A DNA stretch of 64,000 bases from Alloactinosynnema sp. L-07 (GTDB lineage: Bacteria; Actinomycetota; Actinomycetes; Mycobacteriales; Pseudonocardiaceae), in assembly GCF_900070365.1 (NCBI RefSeq), contig NZ_LN850107.1, positions 5,270,001-5,334,000 of the forward strand, given 5' to 3'. The translations under genes were made by a program, and so were the position numbers. The notes beneath the pieces were generated by a model. The model was not told the DNA's origin. It saw nothing but the letters and a program-made list of their open reading frames with translations, and did no database searches. This document shows, piece after piece, positions 48,456 through 55,688 of the stretch. The number at the start of each line of letters is the position of its first letter. Positions within the stretch are counted from its first letter, which is position 1.

Positions 48456-48592
48456 CCTGTTTGGGTGATTCGCCTTGATTTGGGGCCCCTCGAATGGGCC
48501 TGCGCGGGTCTAAAAGGTGGGCCAGGTGAAGCCCACCCGCGCCGAAAGTTTAGGCCCATTCACCCCAAATCAAGGCGAACCACCCAAACAGG
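48456..48592. repeat. Long imperfect palindrome adjoining the IS
   Basis: Outer 30-base arms at 48456-48485 (from CCTGTTTGGGTG) and 48563-48592 match at 29 of 30 positions. Inside, GAATGGGCCT pairs with AGGCCCATTC, and GCGCGGGT with ACCCGCGC, so the 137 bases can fold into one long hairpin. It ends five bases before the IS. No open frame. It may be a repeated extragenic or MITE-like element. Confidence 0.7.
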
Positions 48593-48597
48593 CCGTT

Positions 48598-48623
48598 TGA
48601 ACTGCTCCCCGGAAGTTGGACTG
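48598..48623. repeat. IS left terminal inverted repeat
   Basis: TGAACTGCTCCCCGGAAG and eight more bases, matching the right end inverted at 25 of 26 positions. Confidence 0.9.
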
Positions 48624-48656
48624 GTAATCCAGTTCCGTCTTCCGGGGAGCGGTTTG

Positions 48657-49151
48657 GTGTATCCAGGTAGTTCGTTGTCGGAGCGGCAGCGGGAGGCTGC
48701 TGTCGCGTTGTTCGAGGCCGGGTATGGCAGAGGCGCGGTCGCGACCCGGCTGGGTGTGTCCCCGGACGCGGTGGGACGCTTGCATGATCGTTGGAGGCTG
48801 CGAGGCGCGGGGGCGCTGGTGATGGTGCCGGGCAAGCGGTCGTTCACGTTCGAGTTCAAGCTCGATGTGGTGCGGCGGTTCGTCAGCGGTGAGGCGACCG
48901 CGATCGAGCTCGCGCGCGAGCATGACCTGTCCTCGCCCAAGCTGGTCGAGAACTGGGTGCGGCTGTATCGGCGTGAGGGCGCCGAAGCGTTGCGGCCCAA
49001 GCCGAAAGGGCGGCCGCCCGCCGGTGACACGCGATCGCCCGCGCCGGCGCCAAGCGAGCTGGAGCGGTTGCGGCGGGAGAACCTGCGGCTGTCCGCGGAG
49101 GTGGCCTACCTAAAAAAATTGCGGGCCTTGAGGGAGCAGGGGCGAGGGTGA
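48657..49151 (+). CDS. IS3-family transposase OrfA
   Basis: 164 residues from GTG 48657, the first plausible start inside the IS. It holds two helix-turn-helix units (about 10-55 and 62-110, ERQREAAVALFEAGYGRGAVATRLGVSP and FEFKLDVVRRFVSGEATAIELAREHDL) and a leucine-zipper region (ELERLRRENLRLSAEVAYLKKLRAL, about 130-155). OrfA binds the IS ends and, if the ribosome slips back one base at 49112-49118, forms the N-terminal part of the OrfAB transposase. Its TGA overlaps the orfB GTG. Confidence 0.88.
   Translation: MYPGSSLSERQREAAVALFEAGYGRGAVATRLGVSPDAVGRLHDRWRLRGAGALVMVPGKRSFTFEFKLDVVRRFVSGEATAIELAREHDLSSPKLVENWVRLYRREGAEALRPKPKGRPPAGDTRSPAPAPSELERLRRENLRLSAEVAYLKKLRALREQGRG
49112..49118 (+). 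promoter_or_regulatory. Programmed -1 frameshift site
   Basis: A AAA AAA in the correct phase (zero-frame codons AAA at 49113 and 49116), inside the LKKL codons of orfA. The frame of orfB (one base back) is open from here through 49148. This is the standard IS3-family signal for making OrfAB. Confidence 0.8.
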
Positions 49152-50002
49152 AAACCCAGGTCATCGCCACTCTCAAGGCCGACTATCCGCTGCCGGTGCT
49201 GCTGGAGGTCGCCGGTGTGGCCCGGTCGACGTTCTTCTACCAGCAGGCCCGGCTGTCGCGCCCCGATCCGCACGCGGGTCTCAAGGCCGCGATCACCGAG
49301 GCGTTCGAGCAGGCTCGTGGCCGATACGGGCATCGGCGGATTCACCTCGTGCTGGCCCGCCAGGGCCGGCGGGTGGCCAAGAAGACCGTGCTCAAGCTGA
49401 TGAACACCCTGGGCCTGGTCTGCAAGGTGCGGCGGCCGCGGCGGTATCGGTCCTGGCTCGGGCAGGCAGGCACGGTCGCCGAGAACGTGCTGAACCGCCA
49501 GTTCAGCGCCCAGGCCCCCGACACGAAGTGGGTCACCGACGTCACCGAGTTCCGCATCGCGGACCGCAAGATCTACCTGTCACCGGTGATCGACCTGTTC
49601 GACCGATCCGTCATCGCCTACACCCACGGCCCGTCCCCGTCGCTGGAACTGACGAACTCCTCGCTGCGCGAGGCCATCGCCACCCTGAACGCCGGGGCCA
49701 CACCGCTGGTGCACTCCGACCAGGGCTTCCAGTACCAACACGCCTCCTGGCGCGCGCTGCTGGCCGACGCGGGTCTGCCGCAGTCGATGTCCCGGCGAGC
49801 CAACTGCCTGGACAACTCACTCGCCGAGAACTTCTTCGGCCACCTCAAGGAGGAAATGTTCAACCATGACACGTTCGGCACCGTCGAGGAGTTCACCACA
49901 GCCCTGGACGAGTACCTCGACTGGTACAACAACACCCGCATCTCCACCACGCTGAAGGGCCTGAGCCCGGTCGAATACCGAGCCCAGGCCCTCGCGCCCT
50001 AA
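49148..50002 (+). CDS. IS3-family transposase OrfB (DDE integrase)
   Basis: 284 residues. Integrase core with catalytic Asp in WVTDVTEF (about 130), Asp in HSDQGFQY (about 194) and Glu in DNSLAENFFGHLKEE (about 219-233), all intact. HTH_21-like N-terminal part (about 40-90; YGHRRIHLVLARQGRRVAKKTVLKLM). Probably translated mainly as an OrfAB fusion after the -1 slip at 49112. Normal length for the family. Confidence 0.92.
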   Translation: MKTQVIATLKADYPLPVLLEVAGVARSTFFYQQARLSRPDPHAGLKAAITEAFEQARGRYGHRRIHLVLARQGRRVAKKTVLKLMNTLGLVCKVRRPRRYRSWLGQAGTVAENVLNRQFSAQAPDTKWVTDVTEFRIADRKIYLSPVIDLFDRSVIAYTHGPSPSLELTNSSLREAIATLNAGATPLVHSDQGFQYQHASWRALLADAGLPQSMSRRANCLDNSLAENFFGHLKEEMFNHDTFGTVEEFTTALDEYLDWYNNTRISTTLKGLSPVEYRAQALAP

Positions 50003-50014
50003 CCTTTACTTACG

Positions 50015-50040
50015 CAGTCCAACTTCCGGGGAGCGGTTCA
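50015..50040. repeat. IS right terminal inverted repeat
   Basis: CAGTCCAACTTCCGGGGA and eight more bases; complement of the left end with one mismatch. Followed by the GTT direct repeat. Confidence 0.9.
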
Positions 50041-50108
50041 GTTTCTGTTGGGCCCCTTGCGTTCCGTGCGGGCTTGGGCGGGCCTGGCCGTCCCCGGATG
50101 GTGGCGGG

Positions 50109-51185
50109 CTAGGCGTCGAAGTCGACCGTGACGGTTTCGGTGACCGGGAGACCCTGGCAGGTCAGGACGAAGCCCGCGTCGAGTTCGTGCTGTTCCAGCG
50201 CGTAGTTGCGGCGCATCTCGACCGTGCCGGTGACGACCTTGGCCCGGCACGTGCCGCACACCCCGCCCTTGCAAGCGAACGGGAGATCCGCGCGGACCCG
50301 CTGGGCCGCGTCGAGGATGGGGGTGTCGTAAGGCAGGGGCAGGGTGGTCTCGCGGCCGTCCAGGACGATCGTGACCGCCGCGGTCGGCCCGCCGGTCAGC
50401 CGGTCCTCGGCTCGCTTGGGCTCCGGCGGCGGTTCGTCCACATAGAACAGTTCGCGGTGGATCCGGTCGGCGCCGACGCCTCGCTCCTTGAGGACCTGGA
50501 AAGCGTCCTGGACCAGTCCGAACGGGCCGCACAGCCACCAGTGGTCGACGTCCTGCGCGGGCACGACCCGGTCGCACAGAGCGGCGAACCGCTCGGCGTC
50601 GATTCTGCCGGAGAACAGTTCCACGTCGCCGGGTTCGCGGGAGAGCACGTGCACCAGCTGCAGCCGGGTCTGGTAGCGGTCTTTGAGGTCCGACAGTTCC
50701 TCGGCGAACATCACCGTGTCCGACCGCCGGTTGCCATAGACCAGCGTGACCCGGCTGTCCGGGTCGGCCAGCACAGTGCCCACAATGGACAGTACGGGCG
50801 TGATGCCGGACCCCGCCGCGACGAACGCGTGGTGGCCGGACACCGCCAGGTCGGGGGTGAAGTTCCCCAGCGGGGCAAGGACTTCCAGCACGTCGCCCGG
50901 TGCCAGCGAGTCGACCAGTTGGCTGGAGAACAGCCCGCCCTCGACCCGGCGTACCCCGATCCGCGGGGCCGCGCCGACCGGGGCGCAGATCGAGTACGAG
51001 CGCCGTTCCTCGTGTCCGTCGACGGTCTGGCGCAGGGTCAGGTACTGCCCGGCGCGGAAGGCGAACTCGTCGGCCAGTTCGGCGGGCACGTCGAGGGTGA
51101 CCGCGACGGCGTCGTCACAGAGTCGGTCGACCCGCGCCACGGGCAGCGCGTGGAAGGTCGACCGGCGGGTCATGGCGGCCGTCAC
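50109..51185 (-). CDS. paaE: Phenylacetyl-CoA epoxidase, reductase subunit
   Basis: 358 residues, GTG 51185, chosen because AAGGAG lies five bases ahead and the start overlaps the paaD stop (TAGTG); an ATG at 51173 lacks a site. FAD domain (RRSYSICAP, about 75-83), NAD domain (GSGITPVLSI, about 130) and a C-terminal plant-type 2Fe-2S ferredoxin (CKGGVCGTCRAKV, about 303-315, and LTCQG at about 342). It reduces the PaaABC oxygenase with NADPH electrons. Last gene of the operon, next to the IS. Confidence 0.93.
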   Translation of the reverse strand: MTAAMTRRSTFHALPVARVDRLCDDAVAVTLDVPAELADEFAFRAGQYLTLRQTVDGHEERRSYSICAPVGAAPRIGVRRVEGGLFSSQLVDSLAPGDVLEVLAPLGNFTPDLAVSGHHAFVAAGSGITPVLSIVGTVLADPDSRVTLVYGNRRSDTVMFAEELSDLKDRYQTRLQLVHVLSREPGDVELFSGRIDAERFAALCDRVVPAQDVDHWWLCGPFGLVQDAFQVLKERGVGADRIHRELFYVDEPPPEPKRAEDRLTGGPTAAVTIVLDGRETTLPLPYDTPILDAAQRVRADLPFACKGGVCGTCRAKVVTGTVEMRRNYALEQHELDAGFVLTCQGLPVTETVTVDFDA

Positions 51186-51748
51186 TAGATCTCCTTGACT
51201 TGTTCGAACGGTTCGCGGCAGTCCTCGCAGCGGCGCAGCGCCTTGCACGCGGTGGAGCCGAACCGGGACAGCTCGGTCGTGCGCGCGGAGCCGCAGCGCG
51301 GGCACGCCACCCGGCGCGCGGGCGGAGCCAGGTTGAGCGGGATCGGGCCGACGGCGCGGGGGCCGAGGCGCTGGGGCGGGGCGATGCCGTGGTCGGCGAG
51401 CTTGCGCAGGCCGTCCTCGCTGATCCAGTCGGTGGTCCACGCCGGGTGCAGCGCGGTGCGGATCTCGACCTTGGCGTAGCCCGCCTCGGTGAGCTTGGTG
51501 TGCAGGTCGGCCCGCATCTCGTCGAGGGCGGGGCAGCCCGAATAGGTGGGCGTGATGGTCACGACCACCCGGTCGTCGTCCTGGCGGACCTCGCGCAGCA
51601 CGCCGAGGTCGGCCAGGGTCAGCACCGGGAGCTCGGGATCGAGCACCGATTCGGCGACCTGCTGCGCGAGGTTGGCGCGCCCTCGCAGGCTCCGGGCCAC
51701 CGCTCGCGGGCGCACTGTGTCAATGGGCTCGCTCGCAAGCTCGCTCAC
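51185..51748 (-). CDS. paaD: Phenylacetyl-CoA epoxidase assembly protein PaaD
   Basis: 187 residues, GTG 51748, overlapping the paaC stop (GTGA). It holds a MIP18-like domain (about 22-110; DPELPVLTLADLGVLREV, TPTYSGCPALDEMR) and a C-terminal zinc-ribbon (CPRCGS at about 155, CKALRRCEDC at about 167). It is thought to help build the iron centre or ferredoxin of the complex. Short by a few residues at the N-terminus only if the GTG is wrong. Confidence 0.9.
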   Translation of the reverse strand: MSELASEPIDTVRPRAVARSLRGRANLAQQVAESVLDPELPVLTLADLGVLREVRQDDDRVVVTITPTYSGCPALDEMRADLHTKLTEAGYAKVEIRTALHPAWTTDWISEDGLRKLADHGIAPPQRLGPRAVGPIPLNLAPPARRVACPRCGSARTTELSRFGSTACKALRRCEDCREPFEQVKEI

Positions 51749-52623
51749 CAGACCGCTCCCGGCAACGCCCGCGCGACCTGCTGCATCTCGGCCAGCAGCG
51801 GACCCAGTTCCTCGGTGTGCACGCCGTCGCGACCAGTCCCCGGCCACCGCGAGACCTCCGGTCGGACCAAGTCAGCGGCGCCGAGGACGATGTCCAGGAT
51901 GCTGTCCACTTCGGACCGGAGCTGGGCCGGGTCGACCGCGACACCGGCCTCGACCAGCCGTGATTCGATCGGGTGCGGAGTGAACAGCTCATCGAGCAGC
52001 GGCCACACCTTGGCCAGGCCTGCGACCATCCGCTCGCGCGAGTAGTCCGTACCGCCCGCCAGCCGCAGGACCCACTGGGCGGCGTGGTCGCGGTGGTAGG
52101 CGACCTCCTTGACGCCCTTGGCGGCGACCGCGGCGATCACCGGGTCGGCCGAGCCGGTCAGCGCGTCGAGCAGGGCCAGCCGCCAGGTCGCGAAGACCAG
52201 CAGGCGCGCGATCGTGGTGGCGAAGTCGCCGCCGGGGCCGGGGCCGCAGTCGATCTCGGCGAGCCGGACGTTGCGGAACTCGGTTTCGTCGCGCAGGTAG
52301 GCCAGGGTGTCCTCGTCGGTGCCCTGGATCTCGCCCGCGCGGGACAGCAGCATGCGGGCTTGGCCGAGCAGATCAAGCGCGATGTTGGCCAGCGCGACGT
52401 CCTCCTCCAGCTCCGGCGCGCGTGCACACCACTCGGCGAGTCGCTGGGCGTAGACGAGTGCGTCATCGCCGAGCATCAGGCAGTAGGTGGCGAGGTCGGC
52501 GTGGTCGACGTCCGGGATCTCCCGGTTGACCCCGGCCAAGGCGTCAGCGAAGCCGGTACCGAAGGCCCAGTGCTTCTCCTCGCCGCCTTCGATCAGCGAC
52601 TCGTATGCGTTATCGAAACTCAT
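51745..52623 (-). CDS. paaC: Phenylacetyl-CoA epoxidase subunit PaaC
   Basis: 292 residues, ATG 52623. Structural, catalytically inactive partner of PaaA with a ferritin-like fold; landmarks GDDALVYAQRLAEWC (about 50-65), ANIALDLLGQARMLLS (about 77-92) and VKEVAYHRDHAAQWVLRL (about 168-185). It supports oxygenation of the phenylacetyl-CoA ring. Overlaps paaB by four bases. Confidence 0.94.
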   Translation of the reverse strand: MSFDNAYESLIEGGEEKHWAFGTGFADALAGVNREIPDVDHADLATYCLMLGDDALVYAQRLAEWCARAPELEEDVALANIALDLLGQARMLLSRAGEIQGTDEDTLAYLRDETEFRNVRLAEIDCGPGPGGDFATTIARLLVFATWRLALLDALTGSADPVIAAVAAKGVKEVAYHRDHAAQWVLRLAGGTDYSRERMVAGLAKVWPLLDELFTPHPIESRLVEAGVAVDPAQLRSEVDSILDIVLGAADLVRPEVSRWPGTGRDGVHTEELGPLLAEMQQVARALPGAVW

Positions 52624-52907
52624 AGGTGCGGCACATCCTGCGGAATGTCATAGAACGTCGGGTGCCGGTAGACCTTGTCGCCGGCGGGCGCGAAGAACGG
52701 GTCCTTCTCGTCCGGGCTCGACGCGGTGATCGCGTCCGCACGGACCACCCAGATGCTCACGCCCTCGTTGCGCCGGGTGTAGAGGTCGCGGGCGTTGCGC
52801 ACGGCCATCTCGTCGTCGGGCGCGTGCAGCGACCCGACGTGGACGTGGTTGAGCCCGCGCTTGCCGCGCACGAAGACCTCGTAGAGCGGCCACGAAGACC
52901 TGGTCAT
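52620..52907 (-). CDS. paaB: Phenylacetyl-CoA epoxidase subunit PaaB
   Basis: 95 residues, ATG 52907, overlapping the paaA stop (ATGA); the longer frame upstream is the shadow of paaA. Signature [24 protein letters not shown] (about 5-28), [21 protein letters not shown] (about 28-48). Small subunit that stabilises the PaaABC complex. Confidence 0.95.
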   Translation of the reverse strand: MTRSSWPLYEVFVRGKRGLNHVHVGSLHAPDDEMAVRNARDLYTRRNEGVSIWVVRADAITASSPDEKDPFFAPAGDKVYRHPTFYDIPQDVPHL

Positions 52908-53827
52908 GCCACCTGCTCCTTCTTCGCGGCGTACGCGGCCGCGGCCTCGCGGACCCACGCGCCGTCCTCGTGGGCCTTGCGCCGGTTCTCGACGCGCTCG
53001 GCGTTGCACGGGCCATCGCCCTTGACGACCCGCCAGAACTCGTCCCAGTCGATCTCGCCGAAGTCGTGGTGGCCGCGGTCGGCGTTCCAGGCGATCTTCG
53101 GATCGGGGAAGGTGACGCCGAGCTTCTCGGCCTGCGGCACCGACATGTCGACGAACCGCTGGCGCAGCTCGTCGTTGGTGTGCCGCTTGATCCGCCAGAC
53201 CATCGACTGCTCGGTGTTGGACGACTCGGCGTCCGACGGCCCGAACATCATCAGCGCGGGCCACCACCAGCGGTCGACGGCGTCCTGGACCATGGCCTTC
53301 TGCGCGTCGGTGCCGCGCATCATGGTCATCAGCAGCTCATAGCCCTGACGCTGGTGGAACGACTCTTCCTTGCAGACCCTGATCATGGCGCGCGCGTACG
53401 GGCCGTACGACGTACGGCACAGCGGCACCTGGTTGCAGATCGCGGCGCCGTCGACCAGCCAGCCGATGACGCCGACGTCGGCGAAGGTCAGGGTGGGGTA
53501 GTTGAAGATCGAGGAGTACTTCTGCTTGCCCTCGATGAGCTTGGTGGTGAGGTCCTCGCGGTCGGCGCCGAGGGTCTCGGTGGCGGCGTAGAGGTAGAGG
53601 CCGTGTCCAGCCTCGTCCTGCACCTTGGCCAGCAGGATCGCCTTGCGCCGCAGGCTGGGCGCGCGGCTGATCCAGTTGCCCTCCGGCTGCATCCCGATGA
53701 TCTCGGAGTGCGCGTGCTGGGCGATCTGGCGAATCAGCGTGCGGCGGTAGCCGTCGGGCATCCAGTCGCGCGGCTCGATCCGATGGTCGGCCGCGACGAC
53801 GCGTTCGAACTCGCGTTCCAGGTCCAC
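52904..53827 (-). CDS. paaA: Phenylacetyl-CoA epoxidase catalytic subunit PaaA
   Basis: 307 residues, GTG 53827. Di-iron monooxygenase subunit that forms the 1,2-epoxide of phenylacetyl-CoA. Iron-ligand stretches: [13 protein letters not shown] (about 71), [14 protein letters not shown] (about 153) and the Glu-His area [12 protein letters not shown] (about 34). N-terminus [18 protein letters not shown]. First gene of paaABCDE, no upstream gene on this strand within 40 bases. Two palindromic operators sit directly ahead of it. Confidence 0.95.
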   Translation of the reverse strand: MDLEREFERVVAADHRIEPRDWMPDGYRRTLIRQIAQHAHSEIIGMQPEGNWISRAPSLRRKAILLAKVQDEAGHGLYLYAATETLGADREDLTTKLIEGKQKYSSIFNYPTLTFADVGVIGWLVDGAAICNQVPLCRTSYGPYARAMIRVCKEESFHQRQGYELLMTMMRGTDAQKAMVQDAVDRWWWPALMMFGPSDAESSNTEQSMVWRIKRHTNDELRQRFVDMSVPQAEKLGVTFPDPKIAWNADRGHHDFGEIDWDEFWRVVKGDGPCNAERVENRRKAHEDGAWVREAAAAYAAKKEQVA

Positions 53828-53833
53828 CCGATA

Positions 53834-53876
53834 GATGTTACACCTGGACGCCGAATTTGCAGAGAGGTGTTACACC
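53834..53876. promoter_or_regulatory. Paired palindromic sites upstream of paaA
   Basis: GATGTTACACC (53834-53844) and the perfect palindrome GGTGTTACACC (53866-53876), 32 bases apart, both within 50 bases of the paaA start; the second overlaps the end of the DUF3592 gene. Position fits a repressor operator controlling the paa operon. No regulator gene is adjacent. Confidence 0.6.
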
Positions 53877-54325
53877 GCGATCCTGCGCGGTCGCAGCTTG
53901 CGCAGGTGCAGAGGGCCGGGCTTGCGCAGCCACCAGACCAGCGCGGACACCACCGCCCAGACCGCGAGCAGGGTGGTCACGACGGGCAGGATGGTGAGGG
54001 TGGCGCCCCGGCCCGCGACGCGCACGAGGTCGGGGTTGCGGGTGTCGTACTCGACCCGGACGACCTGGCCTTCTTCGAGCTGATCCGGGTAGAGCACCCC
54101 GACGCTGGGCAGGTGCTCGCCGCCGTCGGGAGTGTGGAAGCGAACCAGGGTGCGACCGGCGGTGACGCTGACGACGTCGGCGTCGGCCCGCCCGGTGTGG
54201 CCCTCGATGGCCGCGTCCTCGGTGCCTGCGGCGATCATCAGCAGGACCCCGAGCAGGGTCACCGTCACCGCCACCCCGAGTAGCACGATCGCGGCGATCC
54301 GGCGGGCCCGCAGGGTCAGGTTCAC
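53870..54325 (-). CDS. DUF3592 membrane protein
   Basis: 151 residues from GTG 54325. Two transmembrane helices (about 8-30 and 112-136) flank an extracytoplasmic beta-rich domain of about 75 residues (TAGRTLVRFHTPDGGEHL, GQVVRVEYDTRNPDLVRVAG), the usual DUF3592 arrangement. Ribosome site weak, so the start is uncertain. A DUF3592-like gene also lies between menD and mgtA in M. tuberculosis as I recall. Function unknown. Confidence 0.7.
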   Translation of the reverse strand: MNLTLRARRIAAIVLLGVAVTVTLLGVLLMIAAGTEDAAIEGHTGRADADVVSVTAGRTLVRFHTPDGGEHLPSVGVLYPDQLEEGQVVRVEYDTRNPDLVRVAGRGATLTILPVVTTLLAVWAVVSALVWWLRKPGPLHLRKLRPRRIAV

Positions 54326-54444
54326 CCGTCGAGGGTAAACCACCTCCTGCGACCTCAGGAGGATCTTCGGCTCAGCCCGAAGGCTGACGCGCCCGGCGCC
54401 CACGCGCCGAGAGCATTGCGGCAGTCGACCGGGAGGCGAATCGA

Positions 54445-55605
54445 ATGTCCACAATGCACAGACTGGCGGTCGTGACCGCGGTCGCGGCCACGCTGGTCAC
54501 CGCGGTACCAGCCCAGGCCCAGACCGGCGTGCGGATCACCATGCCCGCACTGACCGGCCCTTATCCGGTCGGCGCGACCGAACTCCACTTGGTCGACCCC
54601 GCGCGCGCCGACCCGTGGAAACCCGACCGGCGGCGCGAGGTGATGGTCAGCGTCAGCTACCCGACCGAGCGTCCGGGCGGCAGGCGCGCGCCCTGGATGA
54701 CTCCCGGCATCGCGGGCGTGGTCGACATGATCGCCGCCAGCCCCGACTTCCTCGGTGTCGCACCCGGCTCGGTCGACTGGAAGGCGACGCGGCGACAGGC
54801 GCGGGAGGGCGTCGAGACACGGCCCGGCCGGTGGCCCATGGTGCTGTTCTCCCACGGCTTCGGCTCCCTGCGCGAAATGCACGCGGGCCTGGCCGACGAC
54901 CTGGCCAGCCGCGGGTACGTCGTGGTGTCGATGTCACACACCTACGAGTCGGCGGCCGTAGAGTTCCCCGGCGGACGGATCGAATTCGCCGTCGCCGACC
55001 AGGGCGACCTCGCCGACAAGAAGACCGCGATCGACGCCAGGGTCGCCGACACCCGGTTCGTGCTCACCGAACTGGGCGAGCGCGGGGTCGACCTGTCCAG
55101 AGTCGGGATGGTCGGGCACTCCTACGGCGGCTACACGGCGGGCGAGACGATGGTCCACGACAGCCGCATCGACGCCGGGGTGAACCTGGACGGGACGATG
55201 GGCTACGGCCCGGGTTTGCCGGGCAAGGTCGTTCAGGGCTTGGACCGGCCGTTCCTGCTGGTGGGCGCCGACTTCGTGGGCGACAGGGAGCACTCACACG
55301 TGGACCCGACCGATCCGACCTGGGTGGACTTCTGGCCGAGCCAGCGCGGGTGGAAGCGGGACCTGCACCTCGACGACAGCACGCACTACAGCTTCACCGA
55401 CCTGCAGTTCGCTGTCCCTCAACTCGATGACCTCATCGAGCAGGCTCGGCGGGACCTACTGGTCGGAACGATCAACCCGGCGGCGTCGCTGGCAGTTCAG
55501 CACGACTACCTGGCCGCGTATTTCGACCTGCACCTCAAGGGCCGCGACCGGGGCCTGTTCGACGGTGATTCGCCCTGCCACCCGCAGGCCCGCTTCATCG
55601 AGTGA
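54445..55605 (+). CDS. Secreted alpha/beta hydrolase (PAF-acetylhydrolase-like)
   Basis: 386 residues, ATG 54445 (an ATG four residues later is equally possible). Signal peptide about 1-25 (RLAVVTAVAATLVTAVPAQA). Alpha/beta hydrolase core: VLFSHGFGSLREMHAGL (oxyanion region, about 132-148), nucleophile GHSYGGYTAGE (about 224, Ser in GHSYG), Asp near 270 and His in DSTHYSFTD (about 312). Resembles bacterial PAF-acetylhydrolase or lipase proteins; the natural substrate is unknown. It has a long exported form and no lid domain. Confidence 0.8.
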   Translation: MSTMHRLAVVTAVAATLVTAVPAQAQTGVRITMPALTGPYPVGATELHLVDPARADPWKPDRRREVMVSVSYPTERPGGRRAPWMTPGIAGVVDMIAASPDFLGVAPGSVDWKATRRQAREGVETRPGRWPMVLFSHGFGSLREMHAGLADDLASRGYVVVSMSHTYESAAVEFPGGRIEFAVADQGDLADKKTAIDARVADTRFVLTELGERGVDLSRVGMVGHSYGGYTAGETMVHDSRIDAGVNLDGTMGYGPGLPGKVVQGLDRPFLLVGADFVGDREHSHVDPTDPTWVDFWPSQRGWKRDLHLDDSTHYSFTDLQFAVPQLDDLIEQARRDLLVGTINPAASLAVQHDYLAAYFDLHLKGRDRGLFDGDSPCHPQARFIE

Positions 55606-55688
55606 CTGTTCCGCCTCCCCGAACCTCTACGATTGGTCGCCTATCTGGTGACGGCGCGTAATGCGGTCACCGTGGTCGGCCGCCGTCA

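Larger units (their letters stand above)
48598..50040 (+). mobile_element. IS3-family insertion sequence (IS150-like), complete
   Basis: 1,443 bases bounded by 26-base terminal inverted repeats, TGAACTGCTCCCCGGAAG at left and the complement of its near-copy at right (25 of 26 match). GTT flanks both ends (48595-48597 and 50041-50043), consistent with a 3-base target duplication. It carries overlapping orfA and orfB with a slippery A AAA AAA. All parts are intact, so it may still be active. It lies between a small membrane protein and the paa operon. Confidence 0.92.

Noticed and set aside
48456..50040. CRISPR array or integrated phage
   Set aside because: No repeat-spacer units and no phage genes; the signals are a palindrome and an IS3-family element.
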